Shown here piece by piece: positions 1 through 11,400 of a stretch of 64,000 bases of DNA; within the stretch, counting starts at the first letter, position 1, and each line of letters starts with the position of its first letter. The position numbers and the translations under genes were made by a program. The stretch spans positions 62,001 through 126,000 of the forward strand of contig NZ_PPEG02000009.1 in the NCBI RefSeq assembly GCF_002899945.2, given 5' to 3'. The notes beneath the pieces were generated by a model that saw nothing but the letters and a program-made list of their open reading frames with translations, was not told where the DNA came from and made no database searches. Origin of the DNA: Chryseobacterium viscerum. Lineage in GTDB: Bacteria > Bacteroidota > Bacteroidia > Flavobacteriales > Weeksellaceae.

Positions 1-2456
1 GTGATTAATGGTACTTTAGCTCCGATACTGAACTGCAAAGGTTTGATCACAGCAGCACAGCCGTCCGGAGAATCTACTCTGATGTAAATAGTAGTTGTGG
101 CTGTATAACTCCAGCTGTTAGGAAGCGTATTGATATTTCCTGCATTGGCATCCGCCAGGTTTGCATAATACCTTACATTGGTAAAGAAATTAGGATTATT
201 GAGAACAAGAGGAGTAATATTAGGAAGGATAACAGTAACTGTTCCATCCAGGTTATCATCACAGAAAATACCATTGTAATTATCTAAAACAATCGCTTTA
301 TTGAAAAGAGATAATGTGATTTGCGCTATACTTTTACATCCTATATTGTTTTTGACAACTGCATATATGATTGTACCATTGGGTGCAGTATAAGCTGTTG
401 TATTGGTGATCAATGCTGTTGCGTTTTCATTCTGAGCATCCAAAAGAGTAGGGTAATAAGTAATCGTAACCGGTGAATTACTAGTAACGTTTGCTGTCGT
501 GAGGTTGAAGGTTCCCTGTCCGTTTATGTCACAGGCCGTTAAGGTCGTATTCATGACAACAAGAGCCTGGATATTAATCGTAACGGTGATCGTTTCACAA
601 TCAGGAAAGTCCGGATCATTTCCACAGAATGTATACGTGAATGTGTCCGTTCCTGATGTACCGGGAGTTGTCACGGTATAAGTAATGATCCCTGTCGTTG
701 AATTGATCACTGCAGTACCCAATGCAGGTGCTGTTGTAATCGCTACAGTGCCCGGAGCAGGTGTTTGTGATGAAGTACTGAAAGCAGGTGTTATAGTCTG
801 TGTAGTACATACATTGTAGGCTGCATTGGTCAGTTTTGTACAGTTAAGAACTTTAAGTTGTTCGGTGACTAATGGCGCACAGCTACCCATCGTTACAGAA
901 CAGGTATAATATCCAGGTAGCGTAGGAGTGAATGAAGAAGCAGTAGCTCCCGGAATAAGTGATCCGTTTCTGTACCATTGATACGTATCATAGATAAGAG
1001 GATCTACGGTAAGAACTACCCCAGGAATACATCCGTCGCCTGATTTTAAAATAACGGGCTGTGTGGGGAAACCAGCGAAGAAACCTCCGTATCCTACGGC
1101 ATCACTTCCAGCAGTGATTCCTGCCATAATAGCTTTGTCTGAAACAACTGTAATGGTTCCCGTCACATTAGGAATTCCATAGGTTACCCAATTGGTGGTT
1201 CCTGTCATATTATAAGGACCTGTGATTGCAAGAGGCGTAGCACTGTTTACAGTAACGGTAGCTCCTCTTTCCGTAATAAGGTTGAGTTTTGTAGGAATGT
1301 TGAGACCTCCTGAAGGATTCCCATTGGAATGAACAAAATTTTCATTAATAAGTCCTAGTTCATTAATCTGTTTGGGAAGGTAGCAGTTCAAAGCCGGAAT
1401 AAAATTGAATCCTCCGGTAGCAGTTTCATTTCCCGAGTTGGAATCTCCTGCTAAAATCTGATAGACATAGGCATTTTTAGATGTTTTTAGATACAAATTA
1501 TAATGTCCGTTTCCCTGAAGGATATATTTGGAATCAGGTACAACATAATATTTTCCTGCATTGATGGTTGCAATAGGAGGAATTTCATTATTAACAAAGA
1601 TCTGGGTATTGTCTTCAGTAGCAATGACAACAGCACCCTCCATATTGGATCCTATGGGTCCGTTTCCTTTTACAAGAGCAAATTCATTCCCCAGTCTGTT
1701 GACAGGTACTGCCTGATCCATTAAAATGTCCGAACTGGAAGGAAAGTTTCCGGCATATTGTCCGTTAAAATTTCCATTGGTGATATTGACCGGTTTGTTT
1801 GAAATGATTTTTGAACCAATGAAGCCATCAAAATTTCCTGTTATATCTCCAACTCCATCAATAATATAAGATTGTCCTTTGTTTAAGGTGAAAGTCATTG
1901 TGGGATTTGTGGCTCCGGTCATCCCGTTGGAAAACTGAACGGTAGGAGTGTATCCGGAAATAGTAACGGTGGTATTATCTTCTGTTGCCAGTACGCTGGT
2001 CATGAAATTCAGAATATTGTTGCTCACAGTGATCGGAGCAGAGGCGGCATAGAAGCTGGTTCCTTTAGACGAGATTCCTTTGGAAGTAATGATTTCAGCA
2101 TGATTGAATACCGAAAACCTTAAGTTGGCATAAAAAGGAAATTCTGCTTTAAGGTATAATCCTTTGGTGGTAGGGGTAAATAAATCTGCCTGCAGAGTGG
2201 TGATAATATAATTTCTTAATACATCGAATTTCTGTGGATTATTTTTACTGATATTCACCGTTCCGATCAGTACGTTATTGTTATAAATACTTACCGGAAA
2301 AGGAGTCGTTCTGCTGGTGGATAAATACAGTTTCTGATAAGGATTGGTAGCACTTGTCCTATCCATCATAGGAGCAAACCAATGCTCTCGGTCCAATTGG
2401 GCAAAAGCAGAGGTGAAAAAATAAAATATAAATAAAAAAGATAGAATTTTCTTCAT
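1..2456 (-). CDS. Partial: large secreted surface protein, paralogue 1 of 4 (C-terminus beyond window)
   Basis: The reading frame stays open from an ATG at 2456 to the window edge (818 codons), so the C-terminus is missing. A signal peptide (MKKILSFLFIFYFFTSAFA, cut before Q20) is followed by the EHWFAPM segment shared by all four paralogues, then ATEDNT and VPVNRLGNEF segments that resemble an IgGFc-binding-type N-terminal domain. Next come an Ig-like module (YQWYRNGSLIPGA) and repeated modules with YY...A.AG and CDDNxDG motifs. It matches the 1115-residue paralogue at 8468-11815 in module order, so a gliding-motility-associated C-terminal sorting domain is expected to the left. An exact TAAATTTG -7 box lies on the minus strand at 2476-2483. 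Surface location is inferred from the family. Ligand unknown. Confidence 0.85.
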   Translation of the reverse strand, partial: MKKILSFLFIFYFFTSAFAQLDREHWFAPMMDRTSATNPYQKLYLSTSRTTPFPVSIYNNNVLIGTVNISKNNPQKFDVLRNYIITTLQADLFTPTTKGLYLKAEFPFYANLRFSVFNHAEIITSKGISSKGTSFYAASAPITVSNNILNFMTSVLATEDNTTVTISGYTPTVQFSNGMTGATNPTMTFTLNKGQSYIIDGVGDITGNFDGFIGSKIISNKPVNITNGNFNGQYAGNFPSSSDILMDQAVPVNRLGNEFALVKGNGPIGSNMEGAVVIATEDNTQIFVNNEIPPIATINAGKYYVVPDSKYILQGNGHYNLYLKTSKNAYVYQILAGDSNSGNETATGGFNFIPALNCYLPKQINELGLINENFVHSNGNPSGGLNIPTKLNLITERGATVTVNSATPLAITGPYNMTGTTNWVTYGIPNVTGTITVVSDKAIMAGITAGSDAVGYGGFFAGFPTQPVILKSGDGCIPGVVLTVDPLIYDTYQWYRNGSLIPGATASSFTPTLPGYYTCSVTMGSCAPLVTEQLKVLNCTKLTNAAYNVCTTQTITPAFSTSSQTPAPGTVAITTAPALGTAVINSTTGIITYTVTTPGTSGTDTFTYTFCGNDPDFPDCETITVTINIQALVVMNTTLTACDINGQGTFNLTTANVTSNSPVTITYYPTLLDAQNENATALITNTTAYTAPNGTIIYAVVKNNIGCKSIAQITLSLFNKAIVLDNYNGIFCDDNLDGTVTVILPNITPLVLNNPNFFTNVRYYANLADANAGNINTLPNSWSYTATTTIYIRVDSPDGCAAVIKPLQFSIGAKVPLI

Positions 2457-2475
2457 TCAGTAGTAGTATTTATCA

Positions 2476-2483
2476 CAAATTTA
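2476..2483 (-). promoter_or_regulatory. -7 promoter box TAAATTTG of the partial surface-protein gene
   Basis: An exact match to the Bacteroidota -7 consensus TAnnTTTG sits 20 nt upstream of the ATG at 2456. No convincing -33 TTG was found at the usual spacing. Confidence 0.5.
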
Positions 2484-2520
2484 ATAATAAAAAGTATTAA
2501 ATAGTTGAAAACATAATAAA

Positions 2521-2548
2521 AAAGCCACGATTTCAAAATCGTGGCTTT
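2521..2548 (-). terminator. Intrinsic terminator after surface protein 2
   Basis: A near-perfect stem with 13-bp arms (AAAGCCACGATTT) is followed, in minus-strand sense, by a T-run. It lies 22 nt past the stop of the gene at 2570-5422. The core AGCCACGAT stem is repeated in the terminator at 5513-5542. Confidence 0.85.
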
Positions 2549-2569
2549 CAAAACTTTATGCCTGTAGGA

Positions 2570-5422
2570 TTACTCTCTGTTTTTTACCATAATCCAACCT
2601 GTGAATTTTATGGGTGTTTGCTTGGCATTAGGCTCATTCCAGCCTACTTCATACCAATAGTTTCCTGTAGGAACTCTTTTGCTGCCGTCTGCCGTTCCGT
2701 TCCATTTGTATCCGTTGGTTTTATCTGCCTGGAAGATTTTGCTTCCATATCGGTCAAAAATATTACATACAAGATTGTTTTTAACGGCCAGTGAAGAGTA
2801 GTCTATCACATCATTTACTCCATCCTGATTAGGAGTAATGACATTGATCAGATTGGGAATCGTGATATCGACTTTTATAGGTTCACAATTATAAGCATCT
2901 TTTACGTAGACGCTGGCATTTCCTCTCGCAATATTGGTAAATAGATTAGAATCCTGCCAGCTTATATTGTCCATAGAATATTTATAAGGTGGAGTACCTC
3001 CTATAACATTCACTGTTACTGTATTGTTTGAGATATCAATGTTTGAAATAACGGGCTGTTCCGATGCATATACTTTTACCGTCTGCAGGGTGATGCATTC
3101 TCCGGTTTTTAGTTTTACCCAATAGACTCCCACTCCTACATTTTTGATGGATTGAGTGGTTGCTCCGGTACTCCATTCATAGCTTTTGAATCCAGGACCT
3201 GCATCCAGTGTGGTTTTTTCTTCCATACAGATGATTTTGTCTACTAACACATCTGATTTTACAGGAGGGAGAACTACAAGGGTTACCATTGCCACTCTGT
3301 AGCAGCCATTCCCATTAATTACTTTTATATAAACGACCCCATTAGGAGCGATATAAGTAGCAGGGGTCAGAATTTCATTGGTTCCGGCATGAGCATCTGC
3401 AAGAGAAGGGTAGTATTTCTTGGTAATTCCGGTAGCCAGCGTTACATTGACATTGGTAAGATTAAACAATCCGGTAGCAATATTAGCTTCCAGGAAGCAG
3501 GTTCTTATTAAAGCATCATTCACTACAGGACTTTCCGATATGGTTAAATTTAATGTCACTTCTTCACAATCTGTAAAATCAGGATTGTTTCCACAAAACT
3601 TATAAATGATCTTATCCGGACCAATATAACCGTACGTCGGAGCATAGCTTATGACACCAGTAGCCGGATCTAGAACGGCATTCCCATTAGTGGGAGGAGT
3701 AATGATGATTACCGTTCCCGGTACTACAGTTTGGGTAGAATTGGAGAATGTGGGTACAATCTGTTTTACTCCGTCACATACCGTATCGTTTATGATTGTT
3801 TTCTTAAGACATGTATACACCTTATACACAGGGGTGAATACCGGCGGGCACGATCCGACTGTAATTTTTACCGTATAGTTTCCTGATTGTGTAGGAGTAT
3901 AAGAGTGGCTTGTTGCACCTGGAATAGGATTATTTTCTTTATACCACTGGTAAGTATCGAAGCTGTCATCAACTTCCAGAACAATTCCGGGGATGCACTC
4001 ACCATTTTGTTTTGCGATAACAGGAATGGAGGAGAATCCTGCAAAATAACCACCATATCCTACTACACCACTACCTCCGGAGATACCTGCAGTAACAGCT
4101 TTTGTAGAATTAATGGTCACATTTCCTGTAATATCAGGTACAGAGTAAGAGACCCAGTTTGGAGTTCCTGTTACTGGATATGGACCCTGGGTAGCTGGTA
4201 AAGGAGCTCCATTTACGGTAACATTGGCTCCAGCCTCTGTAAGAATATTTAGTTTTACGATATGTCCTGTAAGAGTTGTAGAATAAGGAAGGTCCTTGAT
4301 TTTTCCAATCTCATCAATTTTTCTTGGAAGGTAGCAGTTCAATGGCGGGATATAATTGAACCCAAGTGTTGCATTACTGGCTCCAACCCCTGCCATCAGC
4401 TGGTAAACATATACATTCTTTGTCGTTCTGATGTACATGTTGTAATGATCATTCCCTTGGTTGATATAGTTGTTATTATTGATTTTGTTTACCCTGTAAC
4501 TTTCACCTTCAGCTAATGTTGCAGCTGGCGTTGCTGCATTATTAATATATACCTGAGTGCCTCCTTCAGTAGCTACAATCAAAGCATCTTCCATTCTTCT
4601 GCTGATGTCACCGTTTCCTTTTACAACGACAAATTCATTTCCGAGTCGGTCTACCGGTACAGACTGGTCCATGATAATATCAGATCCCTGATAAGAACCA
4701 CCTGCAGCCATTGCGAACTGTCCGTTGAAATTTCCGTTAGTCACTGAAATAGGTTTGTCAGATTCTATTTTGGCTCCAATGAAGGCTTCTTTATTGACTG
4801 TTTTATCACCTATTCCTTCAATAATATAGGATTGCCCTTTATTTAATGTAAAAGTAAGCGTAGGGTTGGTCACCCCAGTCCATCCGTTGGTGAATGCTAC
4901 GTTGGCAGAATAATTGGAAACTGTCACTTTGGTATTGTCTTCTGTTGCCAGAATTCCGGTGGTGAAATTATACTCGCCGTTGAGTTCTTCTATAGGAGAG
5001 GTTACCGCATAGAATTTTGTCCCAATCCCGGCTTTTCCTTTTGATGTTAGTATTTCCCCGTGCTGACTTACCGAGAATCTGTAAGTGACAAAATAAGGTT
5101 TTGATCCTTTAGTGTACAAACCTTTATTTCCAGGGGTGAATAGTTCCCCATTGATCGTAGCAACCATTCTATTCAACGGAATATTAAATGTCTGTGGAGA
5201 ACCTTTACTGATTGTAACGGTACCCAGTATAGTATTGTTACTATAAATGTCTACTGTAAATGGAGTCGCAGAATCTGTAGAGAAATAAAGGGCCTGCATA
5301 GGAGTGACAACTTTGGGGGATCGGGCTGCCATAGGAGCAAACCAGTGTTCCGTATCTCTTTGCGCAAAAAGCATTTGAGTTGCCACAAACAAGAACAGAA
5401 GAATCGATATAATCTTCTTCAT
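2570..5422 (-). CDS. T9SS type B sorted surface protein (gliding-motility-associated C-terminal domain), paralogue 2
   Basis: 950 residues. A signal peptide (about 1-20, ending LFA before Q) precedes EHWFAPM and an IgGFc-binding-like N-terminal region with ATEDNT and VPVDRLGNEF. After YGGYFAGFSSIPVI comes an Ig-like module (YQWYKENNPIPGA), a cadherin/Ig-like module (YIGPDKIIYKFCGN) and one YY.SLADAHAG module. The last 85 or so residues form the CHU_C sorting domain: ITPNQDGVND, DRYG, GNYWYEVGW, ending VKNRE. This domain is known to direct export through the type IX system, usually to the cell surface. A -7 box TATTTTTG lies at 5447-5454. Role unknown; adhesion or gliding support is an inference. 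Confidence 0.92.
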   Translation of the reverse strand: MKKIISILLFLFVATQMLFAQRDTEHWFAPMAARSPKVVTPMQALYFSTDSATPFTVDIYSNNTILGTVTISKGSPQTFNIPLNRMVATINGELFTPGNKGLYTKGSKPYFVTYRFSVSQHGEILTSKGKAGIGTKFYAVTSPIEELNGEYNFTTGILATEDNTKVTVSNYSANVAFTNGWTGVTNPTLTFTLNKGQSYIIEGIGDKTVNKEAFIGAKIESDKPISVTNGNFNGQFAMAAGGSYQGSDIIMDQSVPVDRLGNEFVVVKGNGDISRRMEDALIVATEGGTQVYINNAATPAATLAEGESYRVNKINNNNYINQGNDHYNMYIRTTKNVYVYQLMAGVGASNATLGFNYIPPLNCYLPRKIDEIGKIKDLPYSTTLTGHIVKLNILTEAGANVTVNGAPLPATQGPYPVTGTPNWVSYSVPDITGNVTINSTKAVTAGISGGSGVVGYGGYFAGFSSIPVIAKQNGECIPGIVLEVDDSFDTYQWYKENNPIPGATSHSYTPTQSGNYTVKITVGSCPPVFTPVYKVYTCLKKTIINDTVCDGVKQIVPTFSNSTQTVVPGTVIIITPPTNGNAVLDPATGVISYAPTYGYIGPDKIIYKFCGNNPDFTDCEEVTLNLTISESPVVNDALIRTCFLEANIATGLFNLTNVNVTLATGITKKYYPSLADAHAGTNEILTPATYIAPNGVVYIKVINGNGCYRVAMVTLVVLPPVKSDVLVDKIICMEEKTTLDAGPGFKSYEWSTGATTQSIKNVGVGVYWVKLKTGECITLQTVKVYASEQPVISNIDISNNTVTVNVIGGTPPYKYSMDNISWQDSNLFTNIARGNASVYVKDAYNCEPIKVDITIPNLINVITPNQDGVNDVIDYSSLAVKNNLVCNIFDRYGSKIFQADKTNGYKWNGTADGSKRVPTGNYWYEVGWNEPNAKQTPIKFTGWIMVKNRE

Positions 5423-5512
5423 ATATATATTTAGTTATAGTTTGTACAAAAATAACAGAATAGTTGATTAGTGATTGAAATATTTTATGATATTCATTAT
5501 TAATTTAAAAAA

Positions 5513-5542
5513 ATAAGCCACGATTTGATGATCGTGGCTTAT
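5513..5542 (-). terminator. Intrinsic terminator after surface protein 3
   Basis: 12-bp perfect arms (ATAAGCCACGAT) with a 6-nt loop, followed on the minus strand by a T-rich run. It lies 24 nt past the stop of the gene at 5566-8388. The stem core is the same as in the terminator at 2521-2548. Confidence 0.85.
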
Positions 5543-5565
5543 AAAATATAGTTTTAAACTAATTA

Positions 5566-8388
5566 TTACTCTCTGTTTTTAACAAGAATCCAACCTGTAT
5601 ATTTTACTGGAGTCTTTTCTTTGTTGGACTCAGTCCAGTTGATATGATACCAGTAAGTTCCTGTTCCTATTTTCTTATCAAAGTGCTTACCGTCCCATCT
5701 GAAGTTATTGAATTTATTTCCGGTGAATACCATATTTCCATATCTGTCATATACTACAAATGTTAGGTTGTCTTTATAAGCCAGTTCACTGTAATCTATA
5801 TAATCATTTACATTATCTCCATTAGGGGTAATGGCATTTAATAGATTAGGGATGGTAATTTCAACAGAAATAGGAGTACAGTTATAAAAATCTTTTACAT
5901 AGAAAGTATGCTGTCCTCTTGTTAAACCTGTGAAAGTACTTGAATCCTGCCAGTTAGCCGTTCCGTCAACTGCATATTTGTAAGGAGCTTTCCCTCCGCT
6001 TACAATTACTGTCGCTGTGTTGTTGTTGATTTCAATGGTTTGAATAACCGGATCTTCAACTTTCTTCACTTTTACAGTCTGAGTAAGGAAACATCCGTTC
6101 TTACTTAGTATTACAGAATATTCTCCAACGCCTACATCTCTGATCCCTGAAGTGGTAGCACCTGTGCTCCATAGGTATGAGTCGTATCCAGAACCTGCAT
6201 CCAGGTTTGTTTTTGCATCCATACAGATATATTGATCTACCAGGATAGGAGATTTTTTGATTGGAAGTACAATTAATTCAATTTTTGCATTCGCTGTACA
6301 TCCTTCAGCAGTCGTTACTTTCACATATACAAATCCACCTGTTGAAGGGAAGTTTTCTGGTGTTGTGATTTCATTGATCCCTGCCGTAAGATCGTTTAAA
6401 GTACGGTAGTATTTTTTTGTAACCGCATTATAGTCTGTTACTTTAGCTTTGGTAAGATCAAAATAAGCATAAGGAGCTACATCGTACCAACATGCCTTAA
6501 TAGAAGTATCTGTTACAATGAATGGTACTACAGTAAGGTTTAATGTTACCTGCTCACAATCTGTAAACTCTACTGAGTTTCCACAGAATTTATAAATAAT
6601 CTTGTCTGATCCTAAATATCCTGCATTCGGAGTGTAGGTGATTGTTCCGTTTGGATTAACCACAGCGGTTCCTTTTGTAGGAGGAGTTAAAATTACTACT
6701 GTAGTTGGAACTACTGCTTGTGTTGACGATGTAAACGTAGGCGTAATAATTTTAGTAGAACAAGCATTAAGCGCTTGTGTCGTTTCTTTTAAACAGTTTT
6801 GTACTTTATAGATAGGAGTTGTCACTGGAGGACATGTTCCCATCGTTACTTTTACAGTATAGTTTCCTGACTGTGTAGGTGTATAAGTGTAAGTAGTTGC
6901 CCCTGAAATAGCTACTCCATCACGGTACCATTGGTATGTTTCATATCCGTCATCTACTTCAAGAATAATCCCTGGTACACATTCTCCTATTTTTTTAGCA
7001 ATTACAGGGATTGATGAGAATCCGGCAAAGTAACCACCGTATCCTGCAGAACTGAATCCACCATTGATACCAGCTGTTACAGCTTTTGTAGAAGTGATTT
7101 TAATATTTCCTGTTACTCCGGTAATTCCATACGTTACCCAGTTGGAGTTTCCTGCCAATGGATATGGACCGTCTGTCGCAGCTGGAGGCGCATCATTTAC
7201 CAATACTGTTGCCCCTGTCTCTGTTAAGATATTTAATTTTACAATAATATCCTGAACTGCACTGGCTCCAGCTGTTCCAATTGGCATTTCATTGATCTTT
7301 CCAATTTCATCAATTTTTCTTGGAAGGAAACAGTTCAATGGCGGTATATAGTTGAACCCGTTGGTAGCTTCACTATTACCTACCCCTACGAACTGATATA
7401 GATATACGTTTTTGGTTGTTGAAATAAACATATTTGAATGCCCCGAAGTACCTTGAGCCACATAGCTGGTCTCATTGATTCTGTACCATCCTCCGGCAGC
7501 AAGTGTTGCCACTGGCATACCACCACCATTTAAGAAGACTTCAGTGTTGTCCTCTGTAGCAATGATAAGTCCTCCTTCCATATTCTGGGTAGGGACAGTA
7601 GATCTTGTTTTTACAATAGCAAATGTATTTCCAAGTCTGTCAACCGGTACAGATTGATCCAGAACCGGGTCACTACCGGATGGTGAAGTAGAGAAGTTGG
7701 CATTACAACTTCCATTAGTAAGGGTTACAGGTTTGTCTGCTACCACTTTTGCTCCGATAAAACCATTCTTGTTGGCCGACTGGGTACCTGATCCTGCAAG
7801 AATGAAAGATTGTCCTTTCTGCAAGGTAAAGGTATGGGTGTTACCTGGAGGAGTTCCATTGATAAAAACGACTCCGGCAGTAGGATTCCATGATACGGTT
7901 ACATTAGTATTGTCCTCAGTAGCAAGGATACCTGCTGTAAAGTTCTGAATACTGCTTGTATTGGTATTGGGAGCACTCGCAACGAAAAATGTTTTTCCGA
8001 TTCCAGCTCTTCCTTTACTGGTAATAACTTCTCCGTGAACACTCTGAGCAAGTCTTAAACTACAATAAAAAGGTTTTAATGCTTTTAAATATAGTCCTTT
8101 ATTACCTACATTGAATGCTTCTGTAGTTGTACCTGTAGAAATAAGGTTGTTGGCAACCTTGTAGGTTTGCGGGCTACCCTTACTGATGGTAACCGTCGTG
8201 ACTACAGCATTGTTGTTGTAAATAGTTACATCAAAGGGAGTTGTAGAATCAGTGGAAAGGTATATCATGTTCGTATACCCTCCAACACTGTCATAATAAG
8301 GAGCAATCCAATGCTCGCTATCCCTTTGTGCAAAGAGTGTATTAATTGTCAAAAAAATTAATACCAAACTGAGTAGAAATCTTTTCAT
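5566..8388 (-). CDS. T9SS type B sorted surface protein, paralogue 3
   Basis: 940 residues, the closest relative of the neighbour at 2570-5422 in length and module order. A signal peptide (ends LFA before Q) is followed by RDSEHWIAPY, an IgGFc-binding-like region with ATEDNT and VPVDRLGN, YGGYFAGFSSIPVI, an Ig-like module (YQWYRDGVAISGA), a YLGSDKIIYKFCGN module and one YYRTLNDLTAG module. The C-terminal CHU_C domain shows ITPNGDNVNDY, DRYGN, GTYWYHINW and a terminal VKNRE. A -7 box TAATTTTG lies at 8411-8418 on the minus strand, so the gene probably has its own promoter as well as its own terminator. Function unknown beyond export and surface display. Confidence 0.92.
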   Translation of the reverse strand: MKRFLLSLVLIFLTINTLFAQRDSEHWIAPYYDSVGGYTNMIYLSTDSTTPFDVTIYNNNAVVTTVTISKGSPQTYKVANNLISTGTTTEAFNVGNKGLYLKALKPFYCSLRLAQSVHGEVITSKGRAGIGKTFFVASAPNTNTSSIQNFTAGILATEDNTNVTVSWNPTAGVVFINGTPPGNTHTFTLQKGQSFILAGSGTQSANKNGFIGAKVVADKPVTLTNGSCNANFSTSPSGSDPVLDQSVPVDRLGNTFAIVKTRSTVPTQNMEGGLIIATEDNTEVFLNGGGMPVATLAAGGWYRINETSYVAQGTSGHSNMFISTTKNVYLYQFVGVGNSEATNGFNYIPPLNCFLPRKIDEIGKINEMPIGTAGASAVQDIIVKLNILTETGATVLVNDAPPAATDGPYPLAGNSNWVTYGITGVTGNIKITSTKAVTAGINGGFSSAGYGGYFAGFSSIPVIAKKIGECVPGIILEVDDGYETYQWYRDGVAISGATTYTYTPTQSGNYTVKVTMGTCPPVTTPIYKVQNCLKETTQALNACSTKIITPTFTSSTQAVVPTTVVILTPPTKGTAVVNPNGTITYTPNAGYLGSDKIIYKFCGNSVEFTDCEQVTLNLTVVPFIVTDTSIKACWYDVAPYAYFDLTKAKVTDYNAVTKKYYRTLNDLTAGINEITTPENFPSTGGFVYVKVTTAEGCTANAKIELIVLPIKKSPILVDQYICMDAKTNLDAGSGYDSYLWSTGATTSGIRDVGVGEYSVILSKNGCFLTQTVKVKKVEDPVIQTIEINNNTATVIVSGGKAPYKYAVDGTANWQDSSTFTGLTRGQHTFYVKDFYNCTPISVEITIPNLLNAITPNGDNVNDYIDYSELAYKDNLTFVVYDRYGNMVFTGNKFNNFRWDGKHFDKKIGTGTYWYHINWTESNKEKTPVKYTGWILVKNRE

Positions 8389-8467
8389 GTGTATGGAATT
8401 AGGATTTCTACAAAATTAAAATAAAAAATGAAATACTTTTAATAAAATTTAAATAAATGTTAAAAGA

Positions 8468-11400
8468 TTATTCCCGATTTTTAATTAAAAGCCATCCTGA
8501 ATACGAAACTGGTAATTTCGTATCTGGTTCTGTCCATCTGATTATATACCAATATGTTCCCGTAGGAAGGTTTCTCCCATTCGATTTTCCGTCCCATGTA
8601 TAATTTTTGTCAGAAGACTTATATACAGAGGCTCCGTAGCGGTCCGCAATCTCAATTGTAACGTTCTGTTTGATCCTTAATTCTGAATAATTAAGAACAT
8701 CATTTATTCCATCTCCATTCGGGGTAATCGTATTGATAAGGTTAAGAACCAAAAACTCTTTGGTTACGTGACTACATCCATCAGAACCCAATACATATAC
8801 AGTATGAAGACCTCTTGATAATCCTGTGAAAACATTGGAAGCCTGGTAATCGAAACCGTTTAATGAATATTTATAAGGAGCTGTTCCTCCGGTTACAAAA
8901 ATAGTGGCTGTAGAGCCTACAACATCTATTTTAGTAATAATAGGTGCTTGTGAAGTTGTTACATTTACATACTGACGGTATACACATCCGTTGAATCCAA
9001 GATCTACATAATAAGTTCCGGCTCCTGCAGAAATATTTTGAGAAGTAGCGCCGGTACTCCATAAGTACGAAGTGAATCCGGGACCTGCATCCAGCATTAT
9101 TTTTTCATTAGAACAGATAACCTGATCACGTAATTGGGTTGATTTTTTAGGCGTTTTAAGAGTAAGAGTTAAAACAGCTGTATTAGTACATGCCGTACTG
9201 CTTTGAAATCTTACATAAAAAACATTGCTAAAAGAAGTAAGCGTTTGCGATGCTGCAATAGGATTTAGTCCTGCCTGTGCATTCGCCAGTGAGGTGTAGA
9301 ATGATAGAATTACCCCTGGATCTGTGGTGAATAAAGCTTTATAATCATTAAGGTTTACTGCTTCAGAACCATTAAGATCATTATCACAGATATCAGCCTG
9401 TCCATTATTGGTAATCAAAGGAATCTTGTTTCCAATAGTAAAGTTGATTTGGCCCAAAGCAGGAGGACATTCTCCAACAACACCGGATACTCTTACATAG
9501 ACAATTGTATTGGCTGTGAAAGTCCAGTTAGCAGGAAGATTATTGTTGTTTCCAGCATTTGCATCAGCCTGATTTAGATAATATTTTACAATGAAGTTCG
9601 CTGGATTCGTTACAATTTGTGGGGTTACATTGGTAAAGTTGACATTTACAACTCCATCAAAATTATCATCACAAATCGCAGTATTGAAGTTACTCGTATT
9701 AAGGTTGGGAGTAGGATAGGTATTTAATGTGATGGTAGCTGTTTTAGAACATCCATAAGAGGTTACATTCACATAGATCGTTCCCGACTGTCCCGAATAA
9801 GCTGCTGGATTGGCAATCTGCCCTGTTAAATTAGCATTGGTAAAATAAGTAACCACAGCACCCGGCTCCTGAGTGATAATTGCTGTAGTCAGGTTGAATG
9901 TTCCGTTTCCATTGGCTGCTGCACAAGAAGTCAAAGAAGCATTGGTTACCTGGAACACATGAGTGTTGATTATAATTTTAAAATATTCAAAAGCAGCCGG
10001 ATTTCCGGTTCCCTGAATATAATAAGTGAAAGTATCAGATGTATTTGTTGTAATACCTGCATTAGGAGTATAGGTAATCTGTCCTGTTGTAGGGTTTACA
10101 AAAACAGTTCCATTGGTAGGATGTACAATAATGCTTGTGTTGGTTGGATCCACAGCCTGAGTGGAATTGCTCAATACAGGATTGATGATTTTTGTAGCAC
10201 ATGATCCAATATCATAAGTAGTCGTAGTGATGGGCGGACATACGGTATAATCAAATTCTGCAGTAAGTCTGGATTCACAATTGGTTCTGGTAATATAACA
10301 AGTATACACTCCCGAGCCATATAAATCCGGGTTGATAGACGGTGATGTAGCTCCGTTGATCAGAGTTCCGTTAAGATACCATTGATAGGCATCATAACCA
10401 CTTTCTACAGAAAGAAGAACCCCATTATAACAATCGCCTGTTTTTGTAATCACCGGAATAGATGAGAATCCGGCAAAATAACCTCCATATCCTACCGCTC
10501 CGTTTCCGGCAGCAATTCCTGCTGTAACCGGTTTTGTAGAAGCAACGGTTATATTTCCTGTTACACTCGGAATAGAATAGGTAACCCAGTTAGGATTTCC
10601 TGTCACAGGTGCCGGTCCGGTACCCGCTGCAATTGGATTTCCATTAATTGTTACTGCAGCACCTGTCTGAGTAATAATATTAAGTCTGGTATTGAAAGTA
10701 TCATTTCCTATTTTATTAATAAATCCAATTTCGTTGATCTCTTTGGGTAAGAAACAACTTAATGGAGGGATAAAGTTCATTCCGCCTGTCGCATACACCG
10801 TACCTGAAGATGTTCCAGCAAGAAGCTGATATACATATACATTATTGTTGGCGGAAATACTCATATTGTAATTTCCGTTCACCTGGTTTACATAATTAGT
10901 TCCCTGAACAACATAATATTGTCCCGCATTTAAGGTCACATTATTCAAAAGGATTCCATTTACGGTAAGTTTGGTATTATTTACCGTTGCAATCACTACG
11001 GCTGCTTCCATTCCTGAATTTGCAGGTCCGTTTCCTTTTACCATTACAAAATCTTTTCCCAGTCTTTCCACAGGAACAGCCTGATCCATAAGAACGTCTA
11101 CATTCGTATTGTTTTGGGTAGTATAGATGCTGTTGAAGTTTCCGTTGGTTACAGTGATTGGTTTACTGGCAACAATTTTTGCTCCTACCAGTCCTGCTAA
11201 GTTATTAGGATTAAGATTACTCTGCGCTTCAAGGATGTATGATTTTCCTTTATTGATTGTGAAAGTTCTTGACGGAGCTGAAATACCGTCAGAAAAAACA
11301 ACACCAGGGTTATATCCGGATAACGTTACAGTAGTATTGTCTTCCGTTGCAGTGACTCCAATAGTAGAGTTCACATAAGGTTTGGCCGTCGTATTAGGGG

